Part shown: piece after piece, positions 1 through 8,456 of the stretch
Layout: each line of letters starts with the position of its first letter
Numbering within the stretch: position 1 is the stretch's first letter
The notes under the pieces: generated by a model
Database searches by the model: none
Told to the model about the DNA's origin: nothing
Seen by the model: only the letters and a program-made list of their open reading frames with translations
NCBI RefSeq assembly: GCF_025836975.1
Contig: NZ_CP107548.1
Coordinates: forward strand, 2,790,001 to 2,854,000
DNA from: Pollutimonas sp. M17
GTDB lineage: Bacteria > Pseudomonadota > Gammaproteobacteria > Burkholderiales > Burkholderiaceae_B
Length of the DNA: 64,000 nt
Reading direction: 5' to 3'
Made by a program: the position numbers and the translations under genes

Positions 1-1
1 G

Positions 2-82
2 TTCGCCCTGGACCGTGGCGCGACGCCCGAAGAGGGCCTGGGCGACCTTTTCGCGGAAAAGGTGCATATCCAATGCGACTGA
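2..82 (+). CDS. C-terminal end of a probable DUF1007 family protein (partial)
   Basis: Only the last 26 codons are inside the window, ending with TGA at 80-82. The peptide ends LFAEKVHIQCD, which resembles the C-terminus of DUF1007 proteins; these often sit directly before NicO-type nickel/cobalt transporters, as here. It overlaps the next gene's ATG at 73 by ten bases, suggesting translational coupling. The assignment rests on a short tail plus context, so it is tentative. Confidence 0.5.
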   Translation, partial: FALDRGATPEEGLGDLFAEKVHIQCD

Positions 83-1056
83 TGCGCGGACCCTCTGTGC
101 GCGTACTGGCCATTTGTGCACTTGCGGGCGCGCTGTCGATTCTCATGTGGGGGTTGCTGAACCATTATGCCGTGTGGAGCAGGCTTCTGGCCTGGGTCAT
201 GACCACGCAGGCCGCGTTGCACCAGAAGCTCGCCTGGACCATACGCCTGGTGGCCGAGCATGGCTGGACGGCAAGCTGGCCGCTCATCGGCATCAGCCTG
301 CTCTACGGTATCTTCCATGCCGCCGGGCCGGGGCACGGCAAAGCGGTGATCGCGACCTACCTGGGTACAAGCAGTACGCGGCTGCGCCGTGGCCTGTTCC
401 TGTCGATCTCGTCGGCCATTGTTCAAGGCCTGGCGGCGGTGGTGCTTGTGGAAGTCGCGGCGAACGTGCTGGGCTACACATTGCGGCGCACCCATGGCGC
501 CGCCGGCCAGTTGGAAAACGTCAGCTTCGCCCTGGTTGCGCTGCTGGGCTCGGTGCTGGCCCTGCGCAGTGCCAGAGGGCTGTATCGCCGCTGGCGCCAA
601 TTCAAACGAAACACGGGCTCCTTATTTTCAAGCGGCGGCGGATTGCAGGCATACTGTGCGGAGTGCGGCGGCCCGCATCAACTGACTCGCGAGCATCTGG
701 ATCAAGCCCTGACCTGGCGTACCGCGATCCCCATCATCCTGGCGATCGGGATGCGGCCTTGCACCGGGGCAATACTCGTGCTGCTTGTCGCCCATTCGTT
801 CGGCTTGCGCTGGGCCGGCATTGCCGCCGTGCTGGCCATGTCGCTCGGTACGGCTGCAACCGTGAGCCTGCTGGCCACCGCCACCGTGTCGTTTCGGCAT
901 GTGACGCTGCGATATTTCCAGCACGGCCGTGCCGCTTCGCATCGCGCGGGGTTTGTTTTCGACCTGCTGGGCCTGCTTGGCGGAGCGGCAATTGGCCTCA
1001 TGGGAGCCGGCCTTCTCCAGCAGGGGCTGAACACCGCTCCGCATCCGCTTTTGTAG
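73..1056 (+). CDS. NicO/RcnA-type nickel/cobalt transporter
   Basis: Protein of 327 residues with about six to seven hydrophobic segments. The first half carries HAAGPGHGK (residues 82-90), the histidine-rich helix typical of NicO/NiCoT/RcnA transporters; the second half has GMRPCTGAI, the matching conserved loop. Between them is a hydrophilic stretch containing a CAEC pair near residue 195, a possible extra metal site. RcnA-type members export Ni2+/Co2+ across the inner membrane, and others import; the sequence does not settle direction. Translation starts at ATG 73, with AAGG about 11 bases upstream, overlapping the preceding partial gene. A pair of DUF1007 and NicO genes is a common arrangement. 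Confidence 0.8.
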   Translation: MRLMRGPSVRVLAICALAGALSILMWGLLNHYAVWSRLLAWVMTTQAALHQKLAWTIRLVAEHGWTASWPLIGISLLYGIFHAAGPGHGKAVIATYLGTSSTRLRRGLFLSISSAIVQGLAAVVLVEVAANVLGYTLRRTHGAAGQLENVSFALVALLGSVLALRSARGLYRRWRQFKRNTGSLFSSGGGLQAYCAECGGPHQLTREHLDQALTWRTAIPIILAIGMRPCTGAILVLLVAHSFGLRWAGIAAVLAMSLGTAATVSLLATATVSFRHVTLRYFQHGRAASHRAGFVFDLLGLLGGAAIGLMGAGLLQQGLNTAPHPLL

Positions 1057-1289
1057 CGTGCCAAGTCCGGCTGGCGGGTCCACGGTACGCGGTTTGCTGC
1101 TTCTCCGCAAATCTGTTGGCGACCCGCCTTTCCCAGATGTCCGGCGCCGCCACACTGATACAATCCATCGCAACGGCGCCGGCCATCTGAAACCAGGCCA
1201 GGATCGAGACCAAGCTGCCCATGCGGAAAATCGCGAGTTGTCTAATATCAATATGATGCATGTCCGGTCCTGCGCTTCAGTTCACAAGG

Positions 1290-1319
1290 GCCCAAACTCA
1301 GGTTTGGGCTCTTTGTTTT
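1290..1319 (+). terminator. Rho-independent terminator after the NicO gene
   Basis: An 8-bp stem (GCCCAAAC at 1290-1297 with GTTTGGGC at 1302-1309), a four-base loop and the T-rich tail TCTTTGTTTT. It closes the 1057-1359 gap, in which I otherwise see no supported gene. Confidence 0.8.
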
Positions 1320-1359
1320 GCGCGCGCCAATTTCCTTGGACGATGAAAGGACGCAGGCA

Positions 1360-1977
1360 ATGAACATTGCATTGATTCTGTTGATGATTGTTGTGGCCTG
1401 GCGAGTGCTGTGCCTGCGTTACCAGCGCACGCACATTGCCTTGCTGGGGCGGCATTTGGCCGGCTTCCAGCTTGAGCGCCACATGGAAACGCTGACGCAG
1501 GGCTATACCCGCGCCATCCACGAGAAAGCTGAAACACGCCAGATACAGGTGCTGGAAACCTTCGCCCAGACTGAACGCACTGTGGCGGCCCAAGTTCAGT
1601 CGCTGGCCGACGCGATGCAAAAGGAAAGCGCACAGGCCGCCAGCATCGGCTCGCTCCCGTTCTGCGTGCCTTATGCCGAACTTTTTCTTCCCAATCTGAC
1701 GCGGGATTTCCGTGAGTTGCTGCGTATCCATGCAATCGGATTGCGCCATGTGGTGGACAACGAAGACAGCCTGGATATCAAGAACCGCGCCTACCACCTT
1801 TCGGCTGAGCTGTATCTGCTGCAGCACAGCTGCCACTGGTTTTGCAAATCCCGTGGCGTGGCCGATACGCGGCTGGCGCTGCGGCATCAAGTCACCCACC
1901 AGAAAGTGCTGGAATCGGTGTCGGCCACGACCCGCTCGGCTTATCTGCGGTGGCTGGGGGATGCCAATGAGCGGTAG
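1360..1977 (+). CDS. Membrane-anchored protein of unknown function
   Basis: I do not recognise this 205-residue protein. It begins with one hydrophobic helix (about residues 2-17), followed by a charged, glutamine-rich stretch of roughly 60 residues with coiled-coil character and then a soluble C-terminal domain with conserved-looking Cys/His residues (HSCHWFCKSRG). That suggests an inner-membrane anchor with a cytoplasmic or periplasmic domain. ATG 1360 is chosen because GAAAGGA lies about 9 bases upstream; an upstream in-frame TTG at 1318 falls inside the terminator tail and is unlikely. It stands alone between a terminator and the yhhQ promoter. Confidence 0.55.
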   Translation: MNIALILLMIVVAWRVLCLRYQRTHIALLGRHLAGFQLERHMETLTQGYTRAIHEKAETRQIQVLETFAQTERTVAAQVQSLADAMQKESAQAASIGSLPFCVPYAELFLPNLTRDFRELLRIHAIGLRHVVDNEDSLDIKNRAYHLSAELYLLQHSCHWFCKSRGVADTRLALRHQVTHQKVLESVSATTRSAYLRWLGDANER

Positions 1978-2028
1978 CCGATCGGCGTCGAACTAGGGCG
2001 GGCCAAGCCGGCGCGTTCAAACACGGCG

Positions 2029-2034
2029 TATAAT
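2029..2034 (+). promoter_or_regulatory. -10 element (TATAAT) of the yhhQ-queC operon
   Basis: A consensus TATAAT that would start transcription near 2041, about a dozen bases before the riboswitch aptamer. No good -35 hexamer is visible 16-18 bases upstream. Confidence 0.6.
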
Positions 2035-2051
2035 GCGTCTTGCATTTCCTT

Positions 2052-2083
2052 CATGGGTTCCCTAACCCCATCCATCAAAAAGG
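2052..2083 (+). promoter_or_regulatory. preQ1 class I riboswitch controlling yhhQ-queC
   Basis: The stem is ATGGG (2053-2057) with CCCAT (2067-2071). The loop carries GGTTC followed by CCTA and ACCCC. An A-rich tail (ATCAAAA) ends in AGG (2081-2083), which can pair with CCT (2061-2063) to form the H-type pseudoknot of preQ1-I aptamers. The AGG is also the only Shine-Dalgarno sequence, 6 bases before ATG 2090, so ligand binding should hide the ribosome site (translational OFF switch). The downstream genes are queuosine-precursor genes, matching the known regulon of this class. Confidence 0.88.
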
Positions 2084-2089
2084 TCCATC

Positions 2090-2758
2090 ATGACATCCGC
2101 CTCCGCCCCGCAATCGCGGGTATCGTTCTACCTTGCCTTGCTGGTAGCGTTTCACGTCCTCATCATCATCGCCAGCAACTACCTGGTGCAGCTGCCCATC
2201 GACCTGTTCGGTTTTCACAGCACCTGGGGCGCCTTCAGCTTTCCCTTCATTTTCCTGGCCACCGACCTGACCGTGCGCCTGATCGGCAAGGCCGAGGCAC
2301 GCAGCGTGATCGCGCGAGCGATGGTGCCGGCGCTGATCGCCTCCTACACCGTGTCGGTCCTCTTCCATGAAGGCCGCTTCAATGGCTTCGACGCACTGGG
2401 CGAATTCAACACCTTCGTGTTCCGCATCGCTTTCGCCAGTTTCGCCGCCTATGTGCTGGGCCAGTTGCTGGACGTACAAGTCTTCGACCGCATGCGCCGC
2501 AGCTATGTGCGCTGGTGGGTGGCGCCGGCGGCCGCTTCCGTATTCGGGCAGGCGCTGGACACGGTGGCCTTCTTCGGCATTGCCTTCTGGCGCAGCAGCA
2601 ATCCCTTCATGGCCGAGCATTGGGGCGAGATCGCCGTCGTGGACTACGTCATCAAGCTGGCGGTCAGCCTGCTGCTGTTCGTGCCCATGTACGGTGTCGC
2701 CCTGAACGCCATCACCCGTGCCATGAAGCGGCGCACTGCCGTGTTGGCCGGGGCATGA
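2090..2758 (+). CDS. yhhQ: Queuosine precursor transporter (YhhQ family)
   Basis: Protein of 222 residues with about six transmembrane helices, matching the YhhQ/COG1738 family that imports 7-deazaguanine queuosine precursors (preQ0/preQ1). The family-typical patterns [14 protein letters not shown] near the N-terminus and [11 protein letters not shown] are present. It is the first gene of a two-gene operon with queC: its stop TGA overlaps the queC ATG (ATGA at 2755-2758). Its ribosome-binding site lies within the preQ1-I pseudoknot, so uptake should be switched off when preQ1 is plentiful. Confidence 0.92.
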   Translation: MTSASAPQSRVSFYLALLVAFHVLIIIASNYLVQLPIDLFGFHSTWGAFSFPFIFLATDLTVRLIGKAEARSVIARAMVPALIASYTVSVLFHEGRFNGFDALGEFNTFVFRIAFASFAAYVLGQLLDVQVFDRMRRSYVRWWVAPAAASVFGQALDTVAFFGIAFWRSSNPFMAEHWGEIAVVDYVIKLAVSLLLFVPMYGVALNAITRAMKRRTAVLAGA

Positions 2759-3483
2759 CCGCATCGGGGCGAACCCATCGCCGCGCCCTGGTCCTGTTCT
2801 CCGGCGGCCAGGATTCCGCCACCTGCCTGGCCTGGGCGCTGACACATTACAGCCATGTCGAAACCCTGGGCTTCGACTACGGCCAGCGCCACCGGGTGGA
2901 GCTGGACTGCCGCGCCACGCTGCGCCGCCGCATGGCCGAACAGCAAGCCGATTGGGCGGTACGCCTGGGCGAGGATCATCTGCTGAATGTGGACGTGCTG
3001 GGGCAGTTGGGATCGTCGGCGATGACGGACGACATCGCCATCGCCATGCAGGCCGACGGCCTGCCGAATACGTTCGTACCGGGCCGCAATCTGTTGTTCT
3101 TCACGCTGGCGGCCGCCCTGGCCTATCGGCGCGGGCTGGACGTGCTGGTGGGCGGCATGTCGCAGACGGATTATTCCGGCTACCCCGACTGCCGCGACAA
3201 TACGCTGAAAGCCCTGCAGGTGGCGCTGAGCCTGGGCGTGGATCGCCCGCTAACATTGGAAACCCCATTGATGTGGCTGGACAAGGCGGACACCTGGGAA
3301 TTGACGCAGCAATTGGGCGGCGTGCCACTGGTGGAATTGCTGCGCACGGAAACCCATAGCTGCTATCTGAACCAACGCGATACTTTGCATGCCTGGGGCT
3401 ATGGCTGCGGCGGCTGCCCGGCTTGCACGCTGCGCGAACAGGGATACCGGCTATGGCTGTCGCGGCGGCTGGCTTCCTTCTGA
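2755..3483 (+). CDS. queC: 7-cyano-7-deazaguanine synthase QueC
   Basis: Converts 7-carboxy-7-deazaguanine plus ammonia and ATP to preQ0 in queuosine synthesis. The 242-residue protein has the PP-loop ATP pyrophosphatase motif SGGQDS (residues 16-21), the [14 protein letters not shown] substrate region, and the C-terminal zinc site with Cys203, Cys218, Cys221 and Cys224 (GCGGCPAC). It starts at the ATG overlapping the yhhQ stop; longer in-frame readings upstream only overlap yhhQ. No queD, queE or queF lies in this window. Confidence 0.95.
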   Translation: MTASGRTHRRALVLFSGGQDSATCLAWALTHYSHVETLGFDYGQRHRVELDCRATLRRRMAEQQADWAVRLGEDHLLNVDVLGQLGSSAMTDDIAIAMQADGLPNTFVPGRNLLFFTLAAALAYRRGLDVLVGGMSQTDYSGYPDCRDNTLKALQVALSLGVDRPLTLETPLMWLDKADTWELTQQLGGVPLVELLRTETHSCYLNQRDTLHAWGYGCGGCPACTLREQGYRLWLSRRLASF

Positions 3484-3631
3484 AACGACACTGACGGCCT
3501 CTCGCCGGCCCCACGCTCCTGGGCGCCGCCGGCTCGGCGGGCATGGGGATTGCTGCCTTGCTGCTTTCTAGTCTTGCAGCCCTTCCCTAAATGCGCCAAC
3601 CATGGCGCCGCATCCCTCCCAGGAGAAATCG

Positions 3632-4156
3632 ATGATGAAATTGCTTGTACGCATGGCGGCCGGCGCCTTTTTCTGCACGGCAAGCCAGGCCTATGCCGAT
3701 ATCACGGTGAACATGCACGAGGCCACCGACAAGGGAGCGGGGAAAGCCCTGGGCGCCGTCACCATTTCCGAATCGCAATATGGCCTGGTATTCACGCCCA
3801 AACTCACCGGCTTGTCTTCGGGTGTCCACGGCTTCCATGTTCATGAGAATCCCAGTTGCGATGCCGCCGAAAAAGACGGGAAAATGACGCCGGCCCAAGC
3901 AGCCGGAGGGCACCTGGACCCCAAGAAAACCGGCAAGCACGGTTTGCCCTGGGGCGACGGCCACCTGGGCGACCTTCCCGCGCTTTACGTCAACGAGGAT
4001 GGGACGTCGGACATTCCCGTGCTCGCCCCGCGCCTGAAACTGGCCGACGTAAAGGAGCGGTCGCTGATGATCCACAAAGGCGGCGACAACTATTCCGATC
4101 ATCCGAAACCGCTGGGCGGCGGCGGAGCACGCATGGCTTGCGGCGTCATTGAATAG
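3632..4156 (+). CDS. sodC: Periplasmic Cu/Zn superoxide dismutase
   Basis: Protein of 174 residues that dismutates superoxide in the periplasm. A Sec signal peptide (residues 1-22, ending SQAYA) is followed by the SodC barrel. Copper ligands are His69, His71, His94 and His148; zinc ligands are His94, His103, His111 and Asp114; Cys76 and Cys170 should form the disulfide. All expected ligands are present. AGGAG at 3621-3625 supports ATG 3632 (or the adjacent ATG 3635). It is a single gene, converging on the VOC-family gene at 4181. Confidence 0.95.
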   Translation: MMKLLVRMAAGAFFCTASQAYADITVNMHEATDKGAGKALGAVTISESQYGLVFTPKLTGLSSGVHGFHVHENPSCDAAEKDGKMTPAQAAGGHLDPKKTGKHGLPWGDGHLGDLPALYVNEDGTSDIPVLAPRLKLADVKERSLMIHKGGDNYSDHPKPLGGGGARMACGVIE

Positions 4157-4180
4157 CGCCGGCGAGGCGGCATCGGAAAC

Positions 4181-4660
4181 TCAGCCGCGCCAGGCCGCCT
4201 TGATCGTATCGATGTCGATCTTCCTCATGCTCATCATGGCGTCGAACGCGCGCTTGGCCGCTGCGCGGTCAGGATCCGTGATCGCGGCCGTCAAGGCACG
4301 GGGCGTGATCTGCCACGACAGCCCCCACTTGTCCTTGCACCAGCCGCAGGCGCTTTCCTGACCGCCGTTTTCGACGATCGCATTCCACAAGCGGTCCGTT
4401 TCGGTCTGGTCGTCGGTCGCCACCTGGAACGAGAATGCTTCGTTGTGCTTGAACGCCGAACCTCCGTTCAAGCCCAGGCAAGGAATGCCCATGACGATGA
4501 ACTCGACCGTCAGGACGTCGCCCTGCTTGCCCGAGGGGTAATCGCCTGGAGCGCGATGGACAGCCAGCACCGCGCTATCCGGAAATGTCTCGGCGTAGAA
4601 AACCGCGGCATCCAATGCGGCGCCGTCGTACCAGAGGCAGACTGTATTCTTGCTGGCCAT
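4181..4660 (-). CDS. PhnB-like / VOC family protein
   Basis: Protein of 159 residues in the PhnB-like 3-demethylubiquinone methyltransferase-type fold of the vicinal oxygen chelate superfamily. The start (VCLWYDGAALDAAVFYAETF), the GIPCLGLNGG segment, EAFSFQVATDDQTETDRLW and the closing KCDKWG-like region with WQITP all follow the family pattern. The substrate is unknown; the old methyltransferase name is not supported by a SAM motif. The start is the ATG whose upstream sequence reads GAGGAT, a good Shine-Dalgarno. Confidence 0.8.
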   Translation of the reverse strand: MASKNTVCLWYDGAALDAAVFYAETFPDSAVLAVHRAPGDYPSGKQGDVLTVEFIVMGIPCLGLNGGSAFKHNEAFSFQVATDDQTETDRLWNAIVENGGQESACGWCKDKWGLSWQITPRALTAAITDPDRAAAKRAFDAMMSMRKIDIDTIKAAWRG

Positions 4661-4888
4661 GCTTATCCTCGTGAGTTTGGAACAGACGCTCAATTCTAGC
4701 CGTGCAGAGGGCCGAACCAATTCAGGAATTTGTATACCGGGGAAGCGAGCCATGGCCCGCAAACGTTCATTGTTCTTCCTTCATGAACAGTGATGACGGA
4801 ATTTTCCCGTTTATTCGGATTGCATAAACCTTTACAGTCTTCATTGTCGACGCCGGCCCGGCTTCGACGCACTAATGGAGATTGGTAC

Positions 4889-5299
4889 ATGGCAACTCGC
4901 AAGGTCGTTTTTCCTCCTCGACGCCAGGCCCTTTATGAGCGGAACCGCTATTCGCCGGCAATCAAATCCAATGGATTCCTGTTCGTCTCGGGGCAGGTCG
5001 GCAGCCGCGAAGACGGTGCGCCGGAGCCCGACCTGGAAGCTCAAGTCAGGCTCGCATTCGACAATCTGAATGCCATCCTGAAAGCGGCGGGCAGCTCGTT
5101 CGACGATGTGGTCGATGTCACCGTCTTCATGGTCGATCCCGAATCGAAGTTCGAAACAATCTGGAAAGTCGTGCCGGAATACTGGGGCGACGCACCTCAT
5201 CCGACACTGACGGCGGTGGGAGTAACCTGGCTCTACGGCTTCCAGTTCGAAATCAAGGTGATCGCCAGGCTGTCCGACGAGGAAGGGCAAAAAGAATAA
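4889..5299 (+). CDS. RidA family (YjgF/YER057c/UK114) protein
   Basis: Protein of 136 residues with the RidA pattern: YSPAIKSNGFLFVSGQVG near the N-terminus, FDNLNAILKAAGSSFDDVVDVTVF, and a family-like C-terminal strand. True RidA deaminases have an arginine in the PxR(S/T) motif near residue 105; here the corresponding region reads HPTLTAVGV, so imine-deaminase activity may be lost and this is better called a RidA-like protein. GGAG 8 bases upstream fixes ATG 4889. It converges on the LysR gene at 5342. Confidence 0.82.
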   Translation: MATRKVVFPPRRQALYERNRYSPAIKSNGFLFVSGQVGSREDGAPEPDLEAQVRLAFDNLNAILKAAGSSFDDVVDVTVFMVDPESKFETIWKVVPEYWGDAPHPTLTAVGVTWLYGFQFEIKVIARLSDEEGQKE

Positions 5300-5341
5300 T
5301 GGCGCACCATAGCATGGGATTACGCGGCGCCGGGCCTGTGC

Positions 5342-6292
5342 TTATGGACCGGCTTCAGCGGGGGCAGGCCGGCCCAGCCAATTGGCGCGCCATCGTCCCT
5401 TCTCGATGGCGCCAAATATCAGTTCTTCCAGCAGCCCATAAACACGCTCGGCGGCGGGCGACATGGGAAGAAGCCTGGATCTGGACAGGTACACCGTTCG
5501 ACTGAGCCGTCCGCCTTCAATTTCAGCCACATCCAGGGCGGTAGCCGAGACGTGTTCATCCATCGCACAGGAAGGAAGTATCGTATAGCCGAGACCGGCA
5601 CGCACTGCGGCGATCAACAAATTCGGCGCATTGATTTCCGCCACCACATCCGCCTTGAGCCCTTCCGCCGCGCATATCCGCTCGATCTCTTCGCGTATAC
5701 CGTTAGGACGGCTGAGCAGCAGCAGCGGCAAACGGGCCACTTGCGCCATCGTACAGCGCGTTTTGCCGTCGAGCGAACCTTCCGGCCCGACGAGCTGCAG
5801 CGGCTCCGAGACAAGAGGCTTCATCAAGAGGCCGCCGGTGGTCGTGTTGTCGAATGCGATGGCCACGTCAAGCTTGCCCTGCGCAAGAAGCTGGGCAAGC
5901 ATGGAGCTTGGCCCTTCGATTATTTCCAGTCGAATGGACTTCAGATTGGCGCGCACTTCACGCAAAAGCGGCAAACCCAGCAAGGTCGCCATGGTCCATG
6001 GCAAGCCGACCGTTACGGGCCCGGCAGGCCCGGCATCGGCTTGCGCGGCAATCAGATGAGTTGTCTCTATCTGCTTCAGCACCGATTTCGCCTGTTGATA
6101 GACGGCCTGCCCTACTTCGGTCGGGGTCACGCCGCGCACGCTGCGGACGAGCAATTTAACGCCCAGCTCCTCTTCCAGCCGATTGATCTGCTGGCTGAGC
6201 GCCGGCTGCGCAACATGCAAAGCCTGCGAAGCGCGTGACAGGCTGCCGGCCTCGACGATGCACACGAGGTATTTCAGCTGTCGCAGTTCCAC
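5342..6292 (-). CDS. LysR family transcriptional regulator
   Basis: Protein of 316 residues: an N-terminal winged helix-turn-helix (residues 1-60, MELRQLKYLVCIVEAGSL then ASQALHVAQPALSQQI) and a periplasmic-binding-like effector domain from about residue 90. It is divergent from the enoyl-CoA hydratase/CoA-transferase genes at 6409 and shares a 116-base intergenic region with them, the usual layout when a LysR protein controls its neighbour and itself. The domain is Nac/Cbl-like in general architecture; the inducer is unknown. Confidence 0.9.
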   Translation of the reverse strand: MELRQLKYLVCIVEAGSLSRASQALHVAQPALSQQINRLEEELGVKLLVRSVRGVTPTEVGQAVYQQAKSVLKQIETTHLIAAQADAGPAGPVTVGLPWTMATLLGLPLLREVRANLKSIRLEIIEGPSSMLAQLLAQGKLDVAIAFDNTTTGGLLMKPLVSEPLQLVGPEGSLDGKTRCTMAQVARLPLLLLSRPNGIREEIERICAAEGLKADVVAEINAPNLLIAAVRAGLGYTILPSCAMDEHVSATALDVAEIEGGRLSRTVYLSRSRLLPMSPAAERVYGLLEELIFGAIEKGRWRANWLGRPAPAEAGP

Positions 6293-6316
6293 TGTTTCTC
6301 CTTGGGCCGACAGGGG

Positions 6317-6335
6317 CTATATAGAACGGTTATAG
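6317..6335. promoter_or_regulatory. Candidate LysR operator between divergent genes
   Basis: Interrupted palindrome CTATA-N9-TATAG containing the T-N11-A arrangement (T at 6320, A at 6332) typical of LysR-family sites. It lies 25 bases upstream of the LysR start and about 75 bases upstream of the GTG at 6409, suitable for autoregulation and activation of the divergent genes. Confidence 0.5.
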
Positions 6336-6408
6336 CGGTAGACGCATTTCATATTTTACGAGGCGTCTCGGTATCCCTATAGTCGGAAGCTTACCAGGAG
6401 GATCGCCA

Positions 6409-7188
6409 GTGAATGGACGAATTGTGGTGCAGCGGGACGGGCACGTCGCAACCATCACCATAGACAACGAAGCCAAGCGCAACGCCATGACGCAGGCCAT
6501 GTGGATAGAGATGGGGGATGCCGTACTTGCCCTTTCCAGGGACATGCCAGTGCGCTGCCTGGTGCTGCGCGGCAAGGGAACGCAGGCCTTTGGCAGCGGC
6601 GCCGACATCGATGAGTTCGAAAAAATACGATCAAGCAAAGAGCAAGCCATTGAATTCGGCAAGCACGGGCATCGGGCCATGCACGCATTGCGCGATTGCC
6701 CCATCCCCACTATTGCCGCCGTGCGAGGCATCTGCGTAGGCGGAGGCCTGGAGCTGGCGGCGGTATGCGACTTTCGCATCGCCAGCACAGCCAGCCGCTT
6801 TGGCGTGCCCATCGCCCGCCTGGGCGGCGTACTGGCTTACCCCGAGCTTGAAGGGCTGCTGCGCCTCGCGGGTCCGCAACTCACTCTGGAACTGCTTCTG
6901 GAAGGAAGGTTGATGGATTCGGCCGAGGCGTATGAAAAGGGATTGGTCACACGCGTTTTTCCGGAAGACGGCTACGAGGCCGGCCTGCAGAGGATCGTGG
7001 ACAACATAGCGGCGGGAGCGCCCTTGTCGGCCCGCTGGCATAAGAAATTCGTGGCCAGACTGCTTCAAGGCTCGCCGCTCAGCGAAGCCGAGCTGAATGA
7101 GGGCTATGACTGTTTCGACACGGATGACTTCAAGGAAGGATATCGGTCTTTTCTGGCCAAGCGGCCTCCGCTATTCAAGGGAATATAG
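6409..7188 (+). CDS. Enoyl-CoA hydratase/isomerase family protein
   Basis: Crotonase-fold protein of 259 residues acting on an acyl-CoA. The family patterns are clear: NEAKRNAM near residue 21, the oxyanion-hole strand AFGSGADIDEF, and AVRGICVGGGLELAAVCDFRIA in the middle, followed by FGVPIARLGG. It starts with GTG 6409, preceded by AGGAGG seven bases upstream. It lies only 3 bases before the CoA-transferase gene, so the two are one transcript: the transferase probably activates an acid to its CoA thioester, which this enzyme hydrates or isomerises. The substrate cannot be read from the sequence. Confidence 0.88.
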   Translation: MNGRIVVQRDGHVATITIDNEAKRNAMTQAMWIEMGDAVLALSRDMPVRCLVLRGKGTQAFGSGADIDEFEKIRSSKEQAIEFGKHGHRAMHALRDCPIPTIAAVRGICVGGGLELAAVCDFRIASTASRFGVPIARLGGVLAYPELEGLLRLAGPQLTLELLLEGRLMDSAEAYEKGLVTRVFPEDGYEAGLQRIVDNIAAGAPLSARWHKKFVARLLQGSPLSEAELNEGYDCFDTDDFKEGYRSFLAKRPPLFKGI

Positions 7189-7191
7189 AAG

Positions 7192-8415
7192 ATGGAAGAA
7201 ACCTCGGTTCACAAAGGCCCGCTGGCCGGACTGCGCGTCGTCGAATTGGCTCATGTCATGGCGGGTCCGGTGGGCGGACTGATGCTGGCGGACATGGGCG
7301 CTCAGGTCATCAAGATCGAGAAGCTTCCGGGCGGGGACGATACCCGCCGTACCACGCCTCCCGCCATCAATGGAGAGTCCGCTTCCTTCATGATCCTGAA
7401 CCGCAACAAACGAGGCGTTGCCGTGGATTTGAAGGCGGAGGAAGGCAAGGAGTTCGTCAGGCGCCTGATCGGACAGGCGGACGTCGTGATCGAAAACTAC
7501 CGGCCGGGCACCATGGAGAAAATGGGCTTGGGCTATGACGCGCTTCAGGCGCTCAATCCCGGCCTGGTGTACTGCAAGATCACGGGGTTCGGGCTCACCG
7601 GCCCTTACGCGCAGCGCGCCGGCTACGATCTTATCTCTCAAGGCATGTCGGCGCTGATGAGCCTGACGGGCGAAGGTCCGGGCCGCCCGCCCGTCAAGGT
7701 GGGCGTGCCTGTTGGAGACGTGACCGCCGGCATCCTGGCGGCGACAGGCGTACTGGCGGCCTACATCGAACGCCTGCGCAGCGGACGGGGCCAATACATC
7801 GATACATCGCTGATGGAAGCATCTCTGGTTCATACTTACTGGCCGGCCGCCATGGCATTGGCCACGGGGCACTCTCCCGGACCGATGGGGTCGGCCCACC
7901 CGGTCGCAGCGCCCTACCAGGCTTTCCCGACTCAAGATGGCTGGCTCAATATCGGCGCCATCAGCAAGGCCACATGGGTCGGCGTTTCAGAAGTGCTCGA
8001 ATTGCCGGGCCTGCTGACGGACGAGCGCTTCAAGGATAACGCCGGCCGCATGGAGCACCTGGATGCTCTGGTAAAGCTCATCTCGGACGTCCTGCAAACG
8101 CGGCCCACCGAACATTGGGTGCAGGCCTTCGAGCGAGCCGGCGTACCGGCGGGGCCCGTGAAAAACATCCGGCAGGCGCTGGACGATCCGCAAACCAGGG
8201 TGCGCGACATGGTGATCAAGGTGGATCACCCGGTGGCGGGCGAGATCGACGCCCTGGGATTGCCCATCAAGTTCTCGGGCGGCAACGGGGTGACGCGGCG
8301 CGGCGCGCCGCTGTATGGCCAGCACACCAGGGAAGTGATGGCGGAACTCGGCTATACCGACACCGAGATCATGCAGCTCATACAAGCGGGCGTGGTGCAC
8401 GCACACTCGAACTAA
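7192..8415 (+). CDS. CaiB/BaiF family (class III) CoA-transferase
   Basis: Protein of 407 residues that moves CoA between carboxylic acids. The N-terminus (LAGLRVVELAHVMAGPVGG, then LADMGAQVIKIE) and NRNKRGVAVDLK are diagnostic. The catalytic aspartate that forms the acyl-anhydride is Asp176 in VGDVTAG. It follows the crotonase gene with 3 bases between and is followed 41 bases later by a Bug-type receptor, a recurring catabolic cluster in Alcaligenaceae in which uptake, CoA activation and hydration go together. Confidence 0.93.
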   Translation: MEETSVHKGPLAGLRVVELAHVMAGPVGGLMLADMGAQVIKIEKLPGGDDTRRTTPPAINGESASFMILNRNKRGVAVDLKAEEGKEFVRRLIGQADVVIENYRPGTMEKMGLGYDALQALNPGLVYCKITGFGLTGPYAQRAGYDLISQGMSALMSLTGEGPGRPPVKVGVPVGDVTAGILAATGVLAAYIERLRSGRGQYIDTSLMEASLVHTYWPAAMALATGHSPGPMGSAHPVAAPYQAFPTQDGWLNIGAISKATWVGVSEVLELPGLLTDERFKDNAGRMEHLDALVKLISDVLQTRPTEHWVQAFERAGVPAGPVKNIRQALDDPQTRVRDMVIKVDHPVAGEIDALGLPIKFSGGNGVTRRGAPLYGQHTREVMAELGYTDTEIMQLIQAGVVHAHSN

Positions 8416-8456
8416 CGGCCGCAAGGCATCATAATCAATAACATGAAGGAGACACC

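Noticed and set aside
998-1261. 87-residue minus-strand reading frame with a hydrophobic start
   Set aside because: It overlaps the end of the NicO gene on the opposite strand, has no ribosome site and its C-terminal half is an antisense shadow of that gene.
3484-3631. GC-rich hairpins between queC and sodC as a terminator
   Set aside because: Stems of 5-7 bp can be drawn but none is followed by a T-run.
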